Positions 22,637 through 32,324 of a DNA stretch of 64,000 nucleotides are shown piece after piece. The stretch spans positions 62,001-126,000 of the forward strand of contig NZ_AP014809.1 of assembly GCF_002355515.1 (NCBI RefSeq), read 5' to 3'. Positions within the stretch are counted from its first letter, which is position 1; each line of letters begins with the position of its first letter. The translations under genes were made by a program, and so were the position numbers. The notes under the pieces were generated by a model. The model worked only from the letters and a program-made list of their open reading frames with translations, was not told where the DNA came from and searched no databases. This stretch comes from Methylorubrum populi (GTDB taxonomy: Bacteria > Pseudomonadota > Alphaproteobacteria > Rhizobiales > Beijerinckiaceae).

Positions 22637-23950
22637 TCAGTTCTTCCGGACCAGCGGGACGGGCGCCGGCGGCGGCGGGGCGCCGAAGGCGTAGCGGAAG
22701 CCGACCGAGACGATGTCGACGCTCGAATCGACCACACCCGCGAAGGCGATGTTGCCAACGTTGTAGTCCCGCCCGATGCCCGCGAGGATACGCGAGCGGT
22801 CCAGGAAGAGGTGAGAATAGGCGGCGTTCAGCGTCAGCTGATTGTTCCAGCGGTAGCTCGCACCGACGTTCAGGCTGTAGCGGTCGCCGTCCGGCAGGCG
22901 GACCGAGCGGTTGCTGAAGTCGATCGGCGAAGTCTCGTAGCCGAAGCCGGCGCGCACCGTCAGGGCGGCGTTCACGTCGTACTCACCGCCGATCGAGTAG
23001 TAATACCCGTCCTTGTAGTTCAGCGGCAGGGAGTTCACCGGTACGCCCAGCGTCTTCGACACGATGCCGACGGTGCCGAGCCTCGACCAGTTGTCCCACT
23101 CGAAGCCGAGGGACACGCGGGCGATCGGGCTCACCGCCTGGGTCAGGCCCACGCTGAGCTTCTCCGGCGTGTTGACGTTTGCGCGCACCTGTCCGGCCAG
23201 CGGCGCCAGGGCGAGGATCGGCACGCCGATCGAGCCGTCGATGTCGTGATGCACCGAGGAGCGGTAGCCGATGCCGAGCGCCGTCCCTTCCCAGGGCGTG
23301 ATGTTCACGCCCGCGGTGAAGCCCACACCCCAGGACTCACCCTTCAGGAAGGAGCTGGGATAGGCCGTCGGGGGCAGGCCGGGAAGCGGCAGGGCCTGGC
23401 GCAGGGTTAGGCGGAAATACTCGATGTTCGGACCGGCGGCGACCGAGAGCCACTCGTTCACCTTGAAGCCGACGACCGGGTTGAAGACCAGCGAGAAGAT
23501 TCGCGAAGAGCGACCGTAGACCTCGCCGGCCCAGACCTCGTTCGGCTTGGTAGTCAGGCCGAACGGCGCGCCGGTGGAGATGCCGAGCCAGAGGCGGTCG
23601 TTGATTTGGTAAGAGCTTGCACCCGCCGGGAGCACCGCGCCCTGGCCGATATCGCCCGAGCCGCCGAGGCCCCCGAAGGCCGGGTTGGTGCCGGTGGACG
23701 GGGTGATGGTCGCAGAGGGACCGAGATACGTGAGGTTCTGCTCGGTGACGAAGCCAGGCCGCATCGTGATGACGGCCGGGTTCCAGAACATCGACGACAC
23801 GCCGCCGGAGCCGGCCGCCGCACCCGCGAATCCCAGGCCCTGGGCCTGCGTGCTCTGCTCCCGCAGGCCGAATGCGCCCGCAGATGCTTCCGTAACGGCG
23901 CAGAGCGCGGTGAGGACGGCAATCGAGCCGATGCGAAGGCGTGAATTCAT
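22637..23950 (-). CDS. fadL: OmpP1/FadL family outer membrane fatty-acid transporter
   Basis: 437 residues from ATG 23950. Signal peptide (MNSRLRIGSIAVLTALCAVTEASA), then the FadL plug start AGAFGLREQSTQAQGLGFAG with the conserved SMFWNPA element, then a 14-strand-type barrel ending in an aromatic C-terminal region (VSVGFRYAFGAP plus a short Pro-rich tail). FadL proteins take up long-chain fatty acids or other hydrophobic compounds across the outer membrane. It is divergent from the acyl-CoA ligase gene and shares its 605-bp control region, which fits import followed by activation. Confidence 0.88.
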   Translation of the reverse strand: MNSRLRIGSIAVLTALCAVTEASAGAFGLREQSTQAQGLGFAGAAAGSGGVSSMFWNPAVITMRPGFVTEQNLTYLGPSATITPSTGTNPAFGGLGGSGDIGQGAVLPAGASSYQINDRLWLGISTGAPFGLTTKPNEVWAGEVYGRSSRIFSLVFNPVVGFKVNEWLSVAAGPNIEYFRLTLRQALPLPGLPPTAYPSSFLKGESWGVGFTAGVNITPWEGTALGIGYRSSVHHDIDGSIGVPILALAPLAGQVRANVNTPEKLSVGLTQAVSPIARVSLGFEWDNWSRLGTVGIVSKTLGVPVNSLPLNYKDGYYYSIGGEYDVNAALTVRAGFGYETSPIDFSNRSVRLPDGDRYSLNVGASYRWNNQLTLNAAYSHLFLDRSRILAGIGRDYNVGNIAFAGVVDSSVDIVSVGFRYAFGAPPPPAPVPLVRKN

Positions 23951-24116
23951 GGTTTCCCCCACACGAATCCGCTGATTGAGCCGATGCGGATTTCGAATTT
24001 TGAGTCCGTTCCGGAGCGCCCAGGCTTAGCAGGCACGGGCGGGAGAAACGGCGGCTGGCAAGATCGGATGCCGAGGTGCCGAGACCGACTCATCGCGCCG
24101 GCTTGTGGCACTAACA

Positions 24117-24130
24117 TAACCGATACGTCA
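24117..24130 (+). promoter_or_regulatory. Putative MerR-type operator, copy 1
   Basis: TAACCGATACGTCA, 12 of 14 bases the same as the copy at 24485. It lies 167 bp before the fadL start. Probably the weaker, less symmetric site. Confidence 0.4.
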
Positions 24131-24484
24131 TGATGCTGACTAATGCTGCAAAAAGTTGCAAGCACGGATTGCCCCTTTCTCACCGAAATTCGATCGGCCG
24201 AATGTGATCGCCAATGGATGTGGCCTTTGGGCACCAACGGCGCTCTCGCTGCAGCGCACAACGACGTGTTGCGCAAATATTCGCGCGCGCGGTGTGAGGG
24301 CCGCCGATCTCGGCACGGAACGGCGGGCCGCGCCTCGGATCCTCGTCGGCAGCGAGATCTCGAAGGTCGACCACCGGCGTCCCGTCATCCGTCGGGCGCG
24401 GCAGAACCCAAGTTCGACCGGACACCGCCGCGATCGAATGCCGGGGTGGGGGCTTGCGTTTGGTTTACCTATGCGGATATAGAC

Positions 24485-24498
24485 TAACGTATACGTCA
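24485..24498 (+). promoter_or_regulatory. Putative MerR-type operator, copy 2 (near-perfect palindrome)
   Basis: TAACGTATACGTCA contains the 10-bp palindrome ACGTATACGT. Its form is like the LiuR operators (MerR family, acyl-CoA catabolism). It ends 57 bp before the ligase start. The MerR gene at 26308 in the same operon is the likely binder (inference). Confidence 0.5.
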
Positions 24499-24555
24499 AT
24501 CCAGACCTGCTCGAACGAAGCGCTTCCGAAGAGAGCGACGCAGGAAGGGGGGAAC

Positions 24556-26277
24556 ATGTCGGCCACCCACGATGATGGCGGTTGCAGGCAAGCAGCCGCA
24601 CCCTCGGCACCACGTCTGTCCGCCAGTGAGCCGAACACGTTGCCGGAGGTATTCGACCGGGCCGTGCGTCGTTTCGCGGACAGGCCGGCGCTCGATTTTT
24701 TCGGGCGGAAGTGGACCTATCGTGACGTCGGCGAGCTGACCGATCGCGTGGCCGAGGGCCTCATCCGCCTCGGCGTCGGACACGGCGTTAAGGTCGGTCT
24801 GTGCTTGCCGAACTCGCCGTATTCGGTGGTGTTCTACTTCGCCATTCTCAAGTCCGGCGGAACCGTCGTCAACTACAATCCACTCTATACCCCGCGGGAG
24901 TGCCTAGCGCAGATCCTCGATTCGGACACGACGATCATGGTCTTGCCCGACATAGAACGGGTCTATGGCCCCGTCGCCGCCGTGGCGGATGAGGCCGGTC
25001 TTCGCCATCTGGTCGTCTGTCCGTTTGCGGATGCTTTGCCCTTCGGCCGCGGCGTTCTCTATCGGCTGTTCAAGCGGACGGAAAAGGCCCGCGTTCATGA
25101 CGATGCGCGGCACGTTTCCTTCTCGAAGCTGCTGTCCGGCCGCAGCGCTACCCAGCGACGTCCCGCACCGCGTCCGGACGATGTCGCGCTGCTGCAGTAC
25201 ACCGGCGGGACGACCGGCGTGCCCAAAGGTGCGATGCTGACCCACGCCAATCTCGCCGGAAACGTTCGTCAGTTGTCGCCCCTGATGCAGGGCGGAGGGC
25301 TGCGCGACGGACAAGAGCGAGTGCTCGCCGTGATCCCGCTGTTCCACGTCTTCGCGATGACCGTCGCGATGAATCTGGCCCTCGATATGGGCGCCCAGAT
25401 CGTCCTCGTTCCGCAATTCAAGATCGAGGAACTCCTCGCCACGATCGCACGAACAAAGCCCACGTTCTTCCCGGCCGTCCCGACGATCTTCGCGGCGATC
25501 AACAAGGCGGCGGAAACGGCCGACGTCGATCTCCGCTCCATCCGTCTGTGCATCTCGGGCGGCGCGCCGCTGCCCGCCGAGGTCGGGGCCCGTTTCGAGG
25601 CGCTGACGGGATGCCGGCTGTCGGAAGGCTATGGGCTGACGGAGAGTTCGCCCGTCGTCAGCGTCAATCCGTTCGACGCCCGGCGTCGCGCGGGTTCGGT
25701 CGGCCTGCCACTGGTGGACACGACCATCGAGATCCGGGATCCGAACTGCCCCGATCGGCTGATGCCGGCTGGCGCAAAGGGCGAAGTCTACATCCGGGGC
25801 CCGCAGATCATGGCGGGTTACTGGCGCCGTCCGGCCGACTCCTCTGAGGTTCTGGTCGACGGGGCGCTCAGGACCGGGGACGTGGGCTACCGCGATCCGG
25901 AGGGATTCCTGTTCCTCGTCGATAGGATCAAGGATCTCATCATCTGTGGCGGATACAACGTCTATCCGCGCCAGATCGAGGATGCACTGTACGAGCACGA
26001 GGCCGTCGAAGAGGTGGTCGCGATCGGCATCCCGGATGCGTACCGCGGCGAAAGTCCCAAGGCGTTCGTGAAGCTGCGCGCCGGGTTCCCGACGACGCCC
26101 GATGAGCTTCGCGCCTTCCTCTCCGAGCGTATCTCGAAGATCGAGATGCCCAGGGAAATCGAGATCCGGACAAGCCTGCCGAAGACCGCGGTCGGCAAGC
26201 TGTCGAAGAAGGAACTGATCGCGGAGGAGCGCGAACGGGCCGGGCTGGCGGCCATGAACAGGCGGGCTTCGGCATGA
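24556..26277 (+). CDS. Long-chain fatty acid-CoA ligase (AMP-forming)
   Basis: 573 residues; ATG 24556 is preceded by AGGAAGGGGGG. All adenylate-forming motifs are present: YTGGTTGVPKGAMLTH (P-loop), LSEGYGLTESSP, RTGDVGY with its Asp, and the C-terminal Lys in PKTAVGKLSKKEL. It turns free fatty acids plus ATP and CoA into acyl-CoA. It is the first gene of a plus-strand fatty-acid oxidation run. Chain length cannot be told from sequence, but the similarity to FadD and the FadL neighbour favour medium or long chains. Confidence 0.88.
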   Translation: MSATHDDGGCRQAAAPSAPRLSASEPNTLPEVFDRAVRRFADRPALDFFGRKWTYRDVGELTDRVAEGLIRLGVGHGVKVGLCLPNSPYSVVFYFAILKSGGTVVNYNPLYTPRECLAQILDSDTTIMVLPDIERVYGPVAAVADEAGLRHLVVCPFADALPFGRGVLYRLFKRTEKARVHDDARHVSFSKLLSGRSATQRRPAPRPDDVALLQYTGGTTGVPKGAMLTHANLAGNVRQLSPLMQGGGLRDGQERVLAVIPLFHVFAMTVAMNLALDMGAQIVLVPQFKIEELLATIARTKPTFFPAVPTIFAAINKAAETADVDLRSIRLCISGGAPLPAEVGARFEALTGCRLSEGYGLTESSPVVSVNPFDARRRAGSVGLPLVDTTIEIRDPNCPDRLMPAGAKGEVYIRGPQIMAGYWRRPADSSEVLVDGALRTGDVGYRDPEGFLFLVDRIKDLIICGGYNVYPRQIEDALYEHEAVEEVVAIGIPDAYRGESPKAFVKLRAGFPTTPDELRAFLSERISKIEMPREIEIRTSLPKTAVGKLSKKELIAEERERAGLAAMNRRASA

Positions 26278-26307
26278 TGTTGACCCTAAGGACCCTCGGG
26301 GCATACG

Positions 26308-26739
26308 ATGACGTTCTTCACGAAAAGGCCGTCTGTGTCCGAAACGCTGTACACCGTGACCCAACTCGCCACGGAATTGGGGGTTACGGCGAGGACGGTG
26401 CGCTTCTACGAGGACAAGGGGCTGCTGACCCCGCAGCGCGCCGGGAATACCCGCATCTTCGCCCATCGCGACAAGGTCCGGTTGATCCTCATCCTACGGG
26501 GCAAGCGGTTGGGCTTCTCGCTCCGCGAGATCAAGGAATATCTCGACCTCTACGCGGCCGATCCGACCCAGAGAGAGCAGTGGCGCGACCTTCTGAAGAA
26601 GGTTCAGGGCCGGATCGATCAACTCGTCGATCAGCAGAAGGCGCTCATCGAGACGCTCGGCGAACTGGAGAAGCTCAGGCTTTACGCTCTGGCCGGCCTC
26701 GACGACGCGGAGCCCGACAAGACGCGGCGCGCGCGCTAG
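26308..26739 (+). CDS. MerR family transcriptional regulator
   Basis: 143 residues; a GTG at 26335 is a possible later start. Helix-turn-helix and wing: LYTVTQLATELGVTARTVRF YEDKGLL (in parts), RAGNTRIFAHRDKVRLILIL, GFSLREIKEYLDLY, then a dimer coiled coil (VQGRIDQLVDQQKALIETLG). There are no metal-binding Cys residues, as in LiuR-type MerR proteins that control acyl-CoA breakdown. It is placed between the ligase and thiolase genes and probably acts on the palindromes upstream of the operon. The effector (an acyl-CoA) is inference. Confidence 0.85.
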   Translation: MTFFTKRPSVSETLYTVTQLATELGVTARTVRFYEDKGLLTPQRAGNTRIFAHRDKVRLILILRGKRLGFSLREIKEYLDLYAADPTQREQWRDLLKKVQGRIDQLVDQQKALIETLGELEKLRLYALAGLDDAEPDKTRRAR

Positions 26740-27013
26740 CAAGGGCTCGCAAGAACCGTCGCCGGTCTCGCGACGAAGAACTGCTGCGCACCGAGGATTC
26801 AGTCGGACGCAGCGCCGGCCTGCCCGCGGGATGCCACCGCCGGGCGCCGGCAGGCTTTCCGGCCGCATCCCCGGGACTGCATCCCGCCCTGGAGGCGTGG
26901 GTCGGGCCGCACTTCACAAGCCCATGCGCCCAGGGCTTCGCGGAGGCGATGCGGCTGCCCGCAGCCGCGACGTCGCCGGCGCTCTCTCATCGTAGTCTTT
27001 CCGGGAGGTAAAC

Positions 27014-28150
27014 ATGACCGACATCGTCATCGCGGGCTATGCCCGCTCGCCCTTCACACCCGCGAAGAAGGGAGCGCTCGCCCGGGTCCGTCCCGACGAC
27101 CTCGCCGCGCAGGTGGTGCGCAAGCTGGTCGCCGACATCGGGATCCCCTCGAAGGACATCGAGGACCTGATCGTCGGCTGCGCCTTCCCCGAGGGCGAGC
27201 AGGGCTTCAACATCGCCCGCCTGATCGGCCTGATGGCCGATCTCGACCTCGGCGTCGGCGGCGTCACGGTGAACCGCTTCTGCGGCTCGTCGATGCAGTC
27301 GGTCCACATGGCGGCGGGGCAGATCGCCCTCGGCGCGGGCGTGGCCTTCGTCTGCGCGGGTGTGGAGAGCATGAGCCGCGTGCCGATGATGGGCTTCAAC
27401 CCGATGCCGAACCCGGCTCTCCATGAGAAGCGCCCCGGCGCCTACATGGGCATGGGCGACACCGCCGAGAACGTCGCCCGCCGCTGGGAGATCTCCCGTG
27501 CGGATCAGGAGGCCTTCGCGGTGGCGAGCCACCACAAGGCGGCCAAGGCGCAGGGAGAAGGGCGGCTTGCCGCCGAGATCGTCCCGATCGCCACCAAGGG
27601 CGGCACGGTCGAGACGGACGGCTGCATCCGGGCGGATGCCAGCGCCGAAGGTCTCGCCAGCCTCAAGCCCGCCTTCCAGCAGGACGGCTCAGTCACCGCC
27701 GGCACGTCCTCGCCGCTGACCGATGGCGCCTCGGCGGTGCTGGTGTGCAGCGCAGGCTTCGCGAACCGTCACGGGCTGAAGCCGCTGGCGCGGGTCGCCT
27801 CGGTCGCGGTCGCGGGCTGCGAGCCGGAGATCATGGGCATGGGTCCCGTCGTCGCCTCGCGCAAGGCCTTGGCCCGGGCGGGCATCGCCGCCGACGCCCT
27901 AAGCGTGGTCGAGCTGAACGAGGCCTTCGCCTCCCAGGCGCTCGCCTGCATGCGCGACCTCGGCCTCGACGAAAAGATCGTCAACATCGACGGCGGCGCC
28001 ATCGCGCTCGGCCATCCGCTCGGCGCCACAGGGGCCCGCATCGTCGGCAAGGCGGCCTCGCTCCTGTCCCGCGAGGGCGGTCGCTTCGCGCTGGCCACCC
28101 AGTGCATCGGCGGCGGCCAGGGCATCGCCACCGTTCTGGAGCGCATCTGA
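27014..28150 (+). CDS. Acetyl-CoA acyltransferase (3-ketoacyl-CoA thiolase)
   Basis: 378 residues, full length for a thiolase. Active-site residues: C90 in NRFCGSSMQSVH (acylated Cys), H334 in GGAIALGHPLGATGARI, and C364 in CIGGGQG. It catalyses the last step of beta-oxidation. Its TGA overlaps the ATG of the next gene by one base (TGATG), so the two are translationally coupled, as with FadA/FadB pairs. Upstream, 274 bp after the MerR gene contain no gene. Confidence 0.9.
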   Translation: MTDIVIAGYARSPFTPAKKGALARVRPDDLAAQVVRKLVADIGIPSKDIEDLIVGCAFPEGEQGFNIARLIGLMADLDLGVGGVTVNRFCGSSMQSVHMAAGQIALGAGVAFVCAGVESMSRVPMMGFNPMPNPALHEKRPGAYMGMGDTAENVARRWEISRADQEAFAVASHHKAAKAQGEGRLAAEIVPIATKGGTVETDGCIRADASAEGLASLKPAFQQDGSVTAGTSSPLTDGASAVLVCSAGFANRHGLKPLARVASVAVAGCEPEIMGMGPVVASRKALARAGIAADALSVVELNEAFASQALACMRDLGLDEKIVNIDGGAIALGHPLGATGARIVGKAASLLSREGGRFALATQCIGGGQGIATVLERI

Positions 28151-30471
28151 TGACCGGGATCCGCAAAGTCGCCGTCATCGGCGCCGGAGTCATGGGCGCC
28201 GGCATCGCCGCCCATGTCGCCAATGCCGGCATGCCGGTGCTCCTCATGGACATCGTCCCCGAGGGCGCCGCCGGCCGGAACGCGCTGGCCGAGGGCGCCA
28301 TCGCGAAGCTGCTCAAGACCGAGCCCGCCGCCTTCATGTCCCCGCGGGCCGCCAAGCTCGTGGAGACGCTCAACGTCGAGGACCATCTCGACCGCCTCGG
28401 CGAGGTCGATTGGATCATCGAGGTGGTGATCGAGCGGCTTGACGCGAAACAGGCGCTCTACAAGCGGATCGACGCCGTGCGCCGGCCCGGCACGGCGGTC
28501 TCGTCGAACACCTCGACCATTCCGCTGGACGCGCTGGTCGAAGGGATGCCCGAGGCATTCCAGCGAGACTTCCTCATCACCCACTTCTTCAACCCGCCGC
28601 GCTACATGCGGCTTCTGGAGATCGTGACGGGGCCGAAGACCGATCCGGCGCTCGCCCAGACCGTGGCGGACTTCGCCGACCGCAAGCTCGGCAAGAGCAT
28701 CGTCCGCTGCAAGGACCGGCCGGGTTTCATCGCCAACCGGCTCGGGATCTTCTGGATCCAGAACGCCATCGCGGCGGCCGACGACCTCGACGTGCCGGTG
28801 GAGGAGGCGGACGCGGTGATGGGCCGCCCCTTCGGCATCCCGAAGACCGGCGTGTTCGGCCTCGTCGATCTCGTCGGGCTCGACCTGATCCCGCACACCA
28901 CGAAGAGCCTGCGGGCGGCCCTGCCGCCGGAGGACGCATTCCACGCCACCTATCGCGAGATGCCGGTGGTCACGAAGCTGATCGCGGAGGGCTTCACCGG
29001 CCGCAAGGGCAAGGGCGGCTTCTACCGCCTGAACCGGAAGGACGGGCAGAAGACCAAGGAAGCCATCGACCTAAAGACCGGTGAGTACAGGCCCTCCGCG
29101 AAGGCCGACTTGCCGGCGCTGAAGGAGGCCAAGGGCCCGCGCGCGGTGCTCGACCTGAAGGGCCGCGCCGGCGACTACGCCTGGAAGGTGATCGGCCCGA
29201 CGTTGGCCTATGCCGCCGGGCTCGTCGGCGAGGCGAGCGACGAGGTCGCCGCCATCGATGAGGCCATGCGCCTGGGCTACAACTGGAAGTGGGGGCCGTT
29301 CGAGCTGACCGACAGGATCGGCGGTGCCTACGTGGCCGAGCGGCTGGCGAAGGACGGCCATGCCGTCCCGCCGATCCTCGCCGGGCTCAACGGCCAGACC
29401 TTCTACCGGGTCGAGAACGGCCGTCGGCAGGTGCTGCAGGCCGAGGGCGGCTACAAGGATGTCGTCCGCCCCGAGGGCGTTCTGCGGTTGGAGGACATCA
29501 AACTGTCCGCCAAGCCACTCCTCAAGAACGGCTCCGCCGCCCTGTGGGATATCGGCGACGGCGTGGTCTGCTTCGAGTTCATCTCGCAGTCGAACGCGCT
29601 GGACGAGCAGATCATGGTCTTGCTCGGCAAGACCATCAAGCTGATCAAGGATAAGTACAAGGCGCTCGTCGTCTACAACGAAGGCTCGAACTTCTCGGTC
29701 GGCGCGAATCTCGGGCTGGCCCTGTTCGCCGCCAACATCGCCGCCTGGGGCGAGATCGAGAAGCTGGTCAGCCTCGGTCAGCAGACCTACGGTCAGCTGA
29801 AATACGCGCCCTTCCCGGTGGTGAGCGCCCCCGCCGGCATGGCGCTTGGCGGCGGCTGCGAGATCCTTCTGCACAGCGATGCCGTGCAGGCCCATGCCGA
29901 GAGCTATATCGGCCTCGTGGAGGCGGGCGTCGGGCTCGTGCCGGCCTGGGGCGGCTGCAAGGAGATGCTGGCCCGCTGGCAATCGTCGCCGAAGCTGCCG
30001 AGGGGGCCGATGCCCGCCGCCGCCAAGGTGTTCGAGACGATCTCGACCGCCACGGTCGCCAAGTCGGCGGAGGAGGCCCGCGACCTCCTGTTCCTGCGCG
30101 AGAGCGACGGGATCACCATGAACCGCGACCGGCTGCTCGCCGACGCCAAGGCCAAGGCCCTGTCGCTCATCGAGGGCTACGAGGCACCCAAGCCCGTCAC
30201 TGTGACGCTGCCCGGCCCCGCGGGCGGGGTCGCCATGCGCATGGCGGCGGAGGGCTTCGCCCGTCGCGGCATCGCCACCAAGCACGACCTCGTCGTGGCG
30301 GGGGAACTGGCCTCAGTGCTCTCCGGGGGCGAGGCCGACATCCTGGATGCGCTGGACGAGGATGCAATCCTCGAACTCGAACGTGACAGCTTCATGCGCC
30401 TCGTGCGGACGGAGGCGACCCTCGACCGCTTCGAGAGCGTCATCGAAACCGGCCGGCCGGTGAGGAACTGA
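28150..30471 (+). CDS. 3-hydroxyacyl-CoA dehydrogenase / enoyl-CoA hydratase fusion
   Basis: 773 residues. The order is NAD-binding HCDH domain first (KVAVIGAGVMGAGIAAHVAN, residues 6-25; NTSTIPLDAL; THFFNPPRYMRLLEIV), HCDH C-terminal domains (to about 430, with LGYNWKWGPFELTDRIGG), then an enoyl-CoA hydratase domain at about 470-720 (YNEGSNFSVGANLGLAL, GMALGGGCEILLHSD, EAGVGLVPAWGG). This HCDH-ECH order differs from E. coli FadB (ECH first) and is like FadN-type proteins. It carries out hydration and oxidation in beta-oxidation, presumably in a complex with the coupled thiolase. Confidence 0.9.
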   Translation: MTGIRKVAVIGAGVMGAGIAAHVANAGMPVLLMDIVPEGAAGRNALAEGAIAKLLKTEPAAFMSPRAAKLVETLNVEDHLDRLGEVDWIIEVVIERLDAKQALYKRIDAVRRPGTAVSSNTSTIPLDALVEGMPEAFQRDFLITHFFNPPRYMRLLEIVTGPKTDPALAQTVADFADRKLGKSIVRCKDRPGFIANRLGIFWIQNAIAAADDLDVPVEEADAVMGRPFGIPKTGVFGLVDLVGLDLIPHTTKSLRAALPPEDAFHATYREMPVVTKLIAEGFTGRKGKGGFYRLNRKDGQKTKEAIDLKTGEYRPSAKADLPALKEAKGPRAVLDLKGRAGDYAWKVIGPTLAYAAGLVGEASDEVAAIDEAMRLGYNWKWGPFELTDRIGGAYVAERLAKDGHAVPPILAGLNGQTFYRVENGRRQVLQAEGGYKDVVRPEGVLRLEDIKLSAKPLLKNGSAALWDIGDGVVCFEFISQSNALDEQIMVLLGKTIKLIKDKYKALVVYNEGSNFSVGANLGLALFAANIAAWGEIEKLVSLGQQTYGQLKYAPFPVVSAPAGMALGGGCEILLHSDAVQAHAESYIGLVEAGVGLVPAWGGCKEMLARWQSSPKLPRGPMPAAAKVFETISTATVAKSAEEARDLLFLRESDGITMNRDRLLADAKAKALSLIEGYEAPKPVTVTLPGPAGGVAMRMAAEGFARRGIATKHDLVVAGELASVLSGGEADILDALDEDAILELERDSFMRLVRTEATLDRFESVIETGRPVRN

Positions 30472-30475
30472 CCCG

Positions 30476-32260
30476 ATGCAGACCTACAAGGCTCCCTTGC
30501 GCGACATGCGCTTCGTGCTGCACGAGTTGCACGCCGACGCCCAGCCCCTGCCGGGCCTGGAAGACTTCACCCCCGACGTCGCCGACGCCATCCTGGAGGA
30601 GGCCGGCAAGTTCTGCACGGAGCGCCTGCTGCCGCTGAACGCCTCCGGCGACGAGGAGGGCTGCTGCCTGGAGAACGGCGTCGTCCGTACGCCGAAGGGC
30701 TTTCCCGAGGCGTACAAGGCGTTCCGGGAGGGCGGCTGGACCGCCATGGGCGCGGACCCCGCCTATGGCGGCCAGGGCCTGCCGGCGGGCATCAACAAGC
30801 TCGTCGAGGAGATGATCTGCTCCACGAACCTGTCCTTCGGCCTCTATCCCGGCCTCAGCCACGGGGCCTATCAGGCGATCGAGGGCCACGCCTCGGAGGA
30901 GCTGAAGGCGGCCTACCTGCCGAAGCTCGTGGACGGCACGTGGTCCGGCACGATGTGCCTGACCGAACCCCATTGCGGCACCGATCTCGGCCTCCTGCGG
31001 ACCAAGGCCGTGCCGCATGACGACGGGTCCTTTCGCGTCACCGGCTCGAAGATCTTCATCTCGGCGGGCGACCACGACCTCACCGAGAACATCATCCACT
31101 TGGTGCTGGCCAAGATCCCCGACGCGCCCAAGGGCGTGAAGGGTATCAGCCTGTTCCTCGTGCCGAAGTTCCTGCCGCGGGCGGACGGTTCGCCGGGCGA
31201 GCGCAATGGCGTGACCTGTAGCGCCCTTGAGCACAAGATGGGCATCAAGGCCTCGGCCACCTGCCAGATGTCGTTCGACGACGCCACGGGTTGGCTCGTG
31301 GGCGAGCCGCACAAGGGCATGCGCGCGATGTTCACGATGATGAACAGCGAGCGCCTGTCGGTCGGCATCCAGGGGCTCGGCGCGGGCGAGGCCGCCTACC
31401 AGGGCGCCATCGCCTACGCGAAGGAGCGCCTCCAGGGCCGCGCGCTCTCGGGCGCCAAGCGGCCGGACCTGCCCGCCGACCCGATCCTCGTCCACCCGGA
31501 CGTGCGGCGGATGCTGATGACGATCCGCGCGTACAACGAGGGCTGCCGGGCGCTCGGCGCCTGGGTCGCCCGAAGCCTCGACGTGATGGAGCACCATCCC
31601 GATCCGGCCGAGCGGCGGCGGGCTGAGGATTTCTCCGCCCTGATGACCCCCATCGTGAAGGCGCTGTTCACCGATCTCGGCTTCGAATCGGCGAGCATCG
31701 GCATGCAGGTCTACGGCGGCCACGGCTTCATCCGCGACCACGGCATGGAGCAGTACGTCCGCGACGCCCGGATCTCGATGATCTACGAGGGCACAAACGG
31801 CATCCAGGCCCTCGACCTCGTCGGCCGCAAACTCCCGGCCCATGCCGGCCGCTACCTGCGCAGCTTCTTCCACCCGGTGCTCGCTGCCCTGGACGAGGCG
31901 ATCGAGGACGACGACCTCGCCCCCCTCGCCCAGCCCCTGTCGAAGGCCTTCGGCGCCCTACAACTCGCCACCGCTCACATCGCCCAGCGGGGCCTCAAGG
32001 ATCCGGAGGAGGCGGGTGCCGCCGCCACCGAGTACCTGCGTCTCTTCGGGTTGGTGGCGTTGGGCTACATGTGGCTGCGCACGGCCAAGGTCTCCCACAC
32101 CGCGCTCGAGGCCGGGACGGACGAGCGCGACTTCTACGAGGCTAAGCTCGCGACGGCCCGCTTCTACATGGAGCGCATCCTGCCCCAGGTCGCGGGCCTG
32201 CTGGCGGCGGTGAAGTCCGGCAAGGGCGCGATGATGGCGCTCGACGAGGCGATGTTCTGA
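30476..32260 (+). CDS. Acyl-CoA dehydrogenase
   Basis: 594 residues, longer than the 380-400 of short-chain enzymes because of a C-terminal extension domain. Typical motifs: TMCLTEPHCGTDLGLLRTKA (FAD/substrate), GSKIFISAGDHDL, and MIYEGTNGIQALDLVGRKLP with the likely catalytic Glu. It introduces the trans-2 double bond and passes electrons to ETF, whose two genes lie downstream in the same run. It starts 4 bp after the HCDH-ECH stop. Substrates are probably medium- or long-chain acyl-CoA. Confidence 0.9.
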   Translation: MQTYKAPLRDMRFVLHELHADAQPLPGLEDFTPDVADAILEEAGKFCTERLLPLNASGDEEGCCLENGVVRTPKGFPEAYKAFREGGWTAMGADPAYGGQGLPAGINKLVEEMICSTNLSFGLYPGLSHGAYQAIEGHASEELKAAYLPKLVDGTWSGTMCLTEPHCGTDLGLLRTKAVPHDDGSFRVTGSKIFISAGDHDLTENIIHLVLAKIPDAPKGVKGISLFLVPKFLPRADGSPGERNGVTCSALEHKMGIKASATCQMSFDDATGWLVGEPHKGMRAMFTMMNSERLSVGIQGLGAGEAAYQGAIAYAKERLQGRALSGAKRPDLPADPILVHPDVRRMLMTIRAYNEGCRALGAWVARSLDVMEHHPDPAERRRAEDFSALMTPIVKALFTDLGFESASIGMQVYGGHGFIRDHGMEQYVRDARISMIYEGTNGIQALDLVGRKLPAHAGRYLRSFFHPVLAALDEAIEDDDLAPLAQPLSKAFGALQLATAHIAQRGLKDPEEAGAAATEYLRLFGLVALGYMWLRTAKVSHTALEAGTDERDFYEAKLATARFYMERILPQVAGLLAAVKSGKGAMMALDEAMF

Positions 32261-32324
32261 CGGGAAGCTTCCTCGGCCGAAAACCGGGCGGGGGCATTCA
32301 TTCGAGGCGATGCGGAGAAGAGCA

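Larger units (their letters stand above)
23951..24555. promoter_or_regulatory. Divergent control region between fadL and the acyl-CoA ligase operon
   Basis: 605 bp without a convincing gene. It contains two copies of TAACnnATACGTCA (24117-24130 and 24485-24498), listed separately, which suggests common control of the divergent units. Confidence 0.55.

Noticed and set aside
24904..26466. 520-codon open frame on the minus strand across the acyl-CoA ligase gene
   Set aside because: It is antisense to a gene with all catalytic motifs, and its product is Arg/Gly-rich with no domain, a common high-GC artefact.
27745..28149. Extension of the HCDH-ECH gene upstream to 27745
   Set aside because: It overlaps the thiolase in another frame and is Arg-rich; the NAD-binding motif starts directly after ATG 28150.
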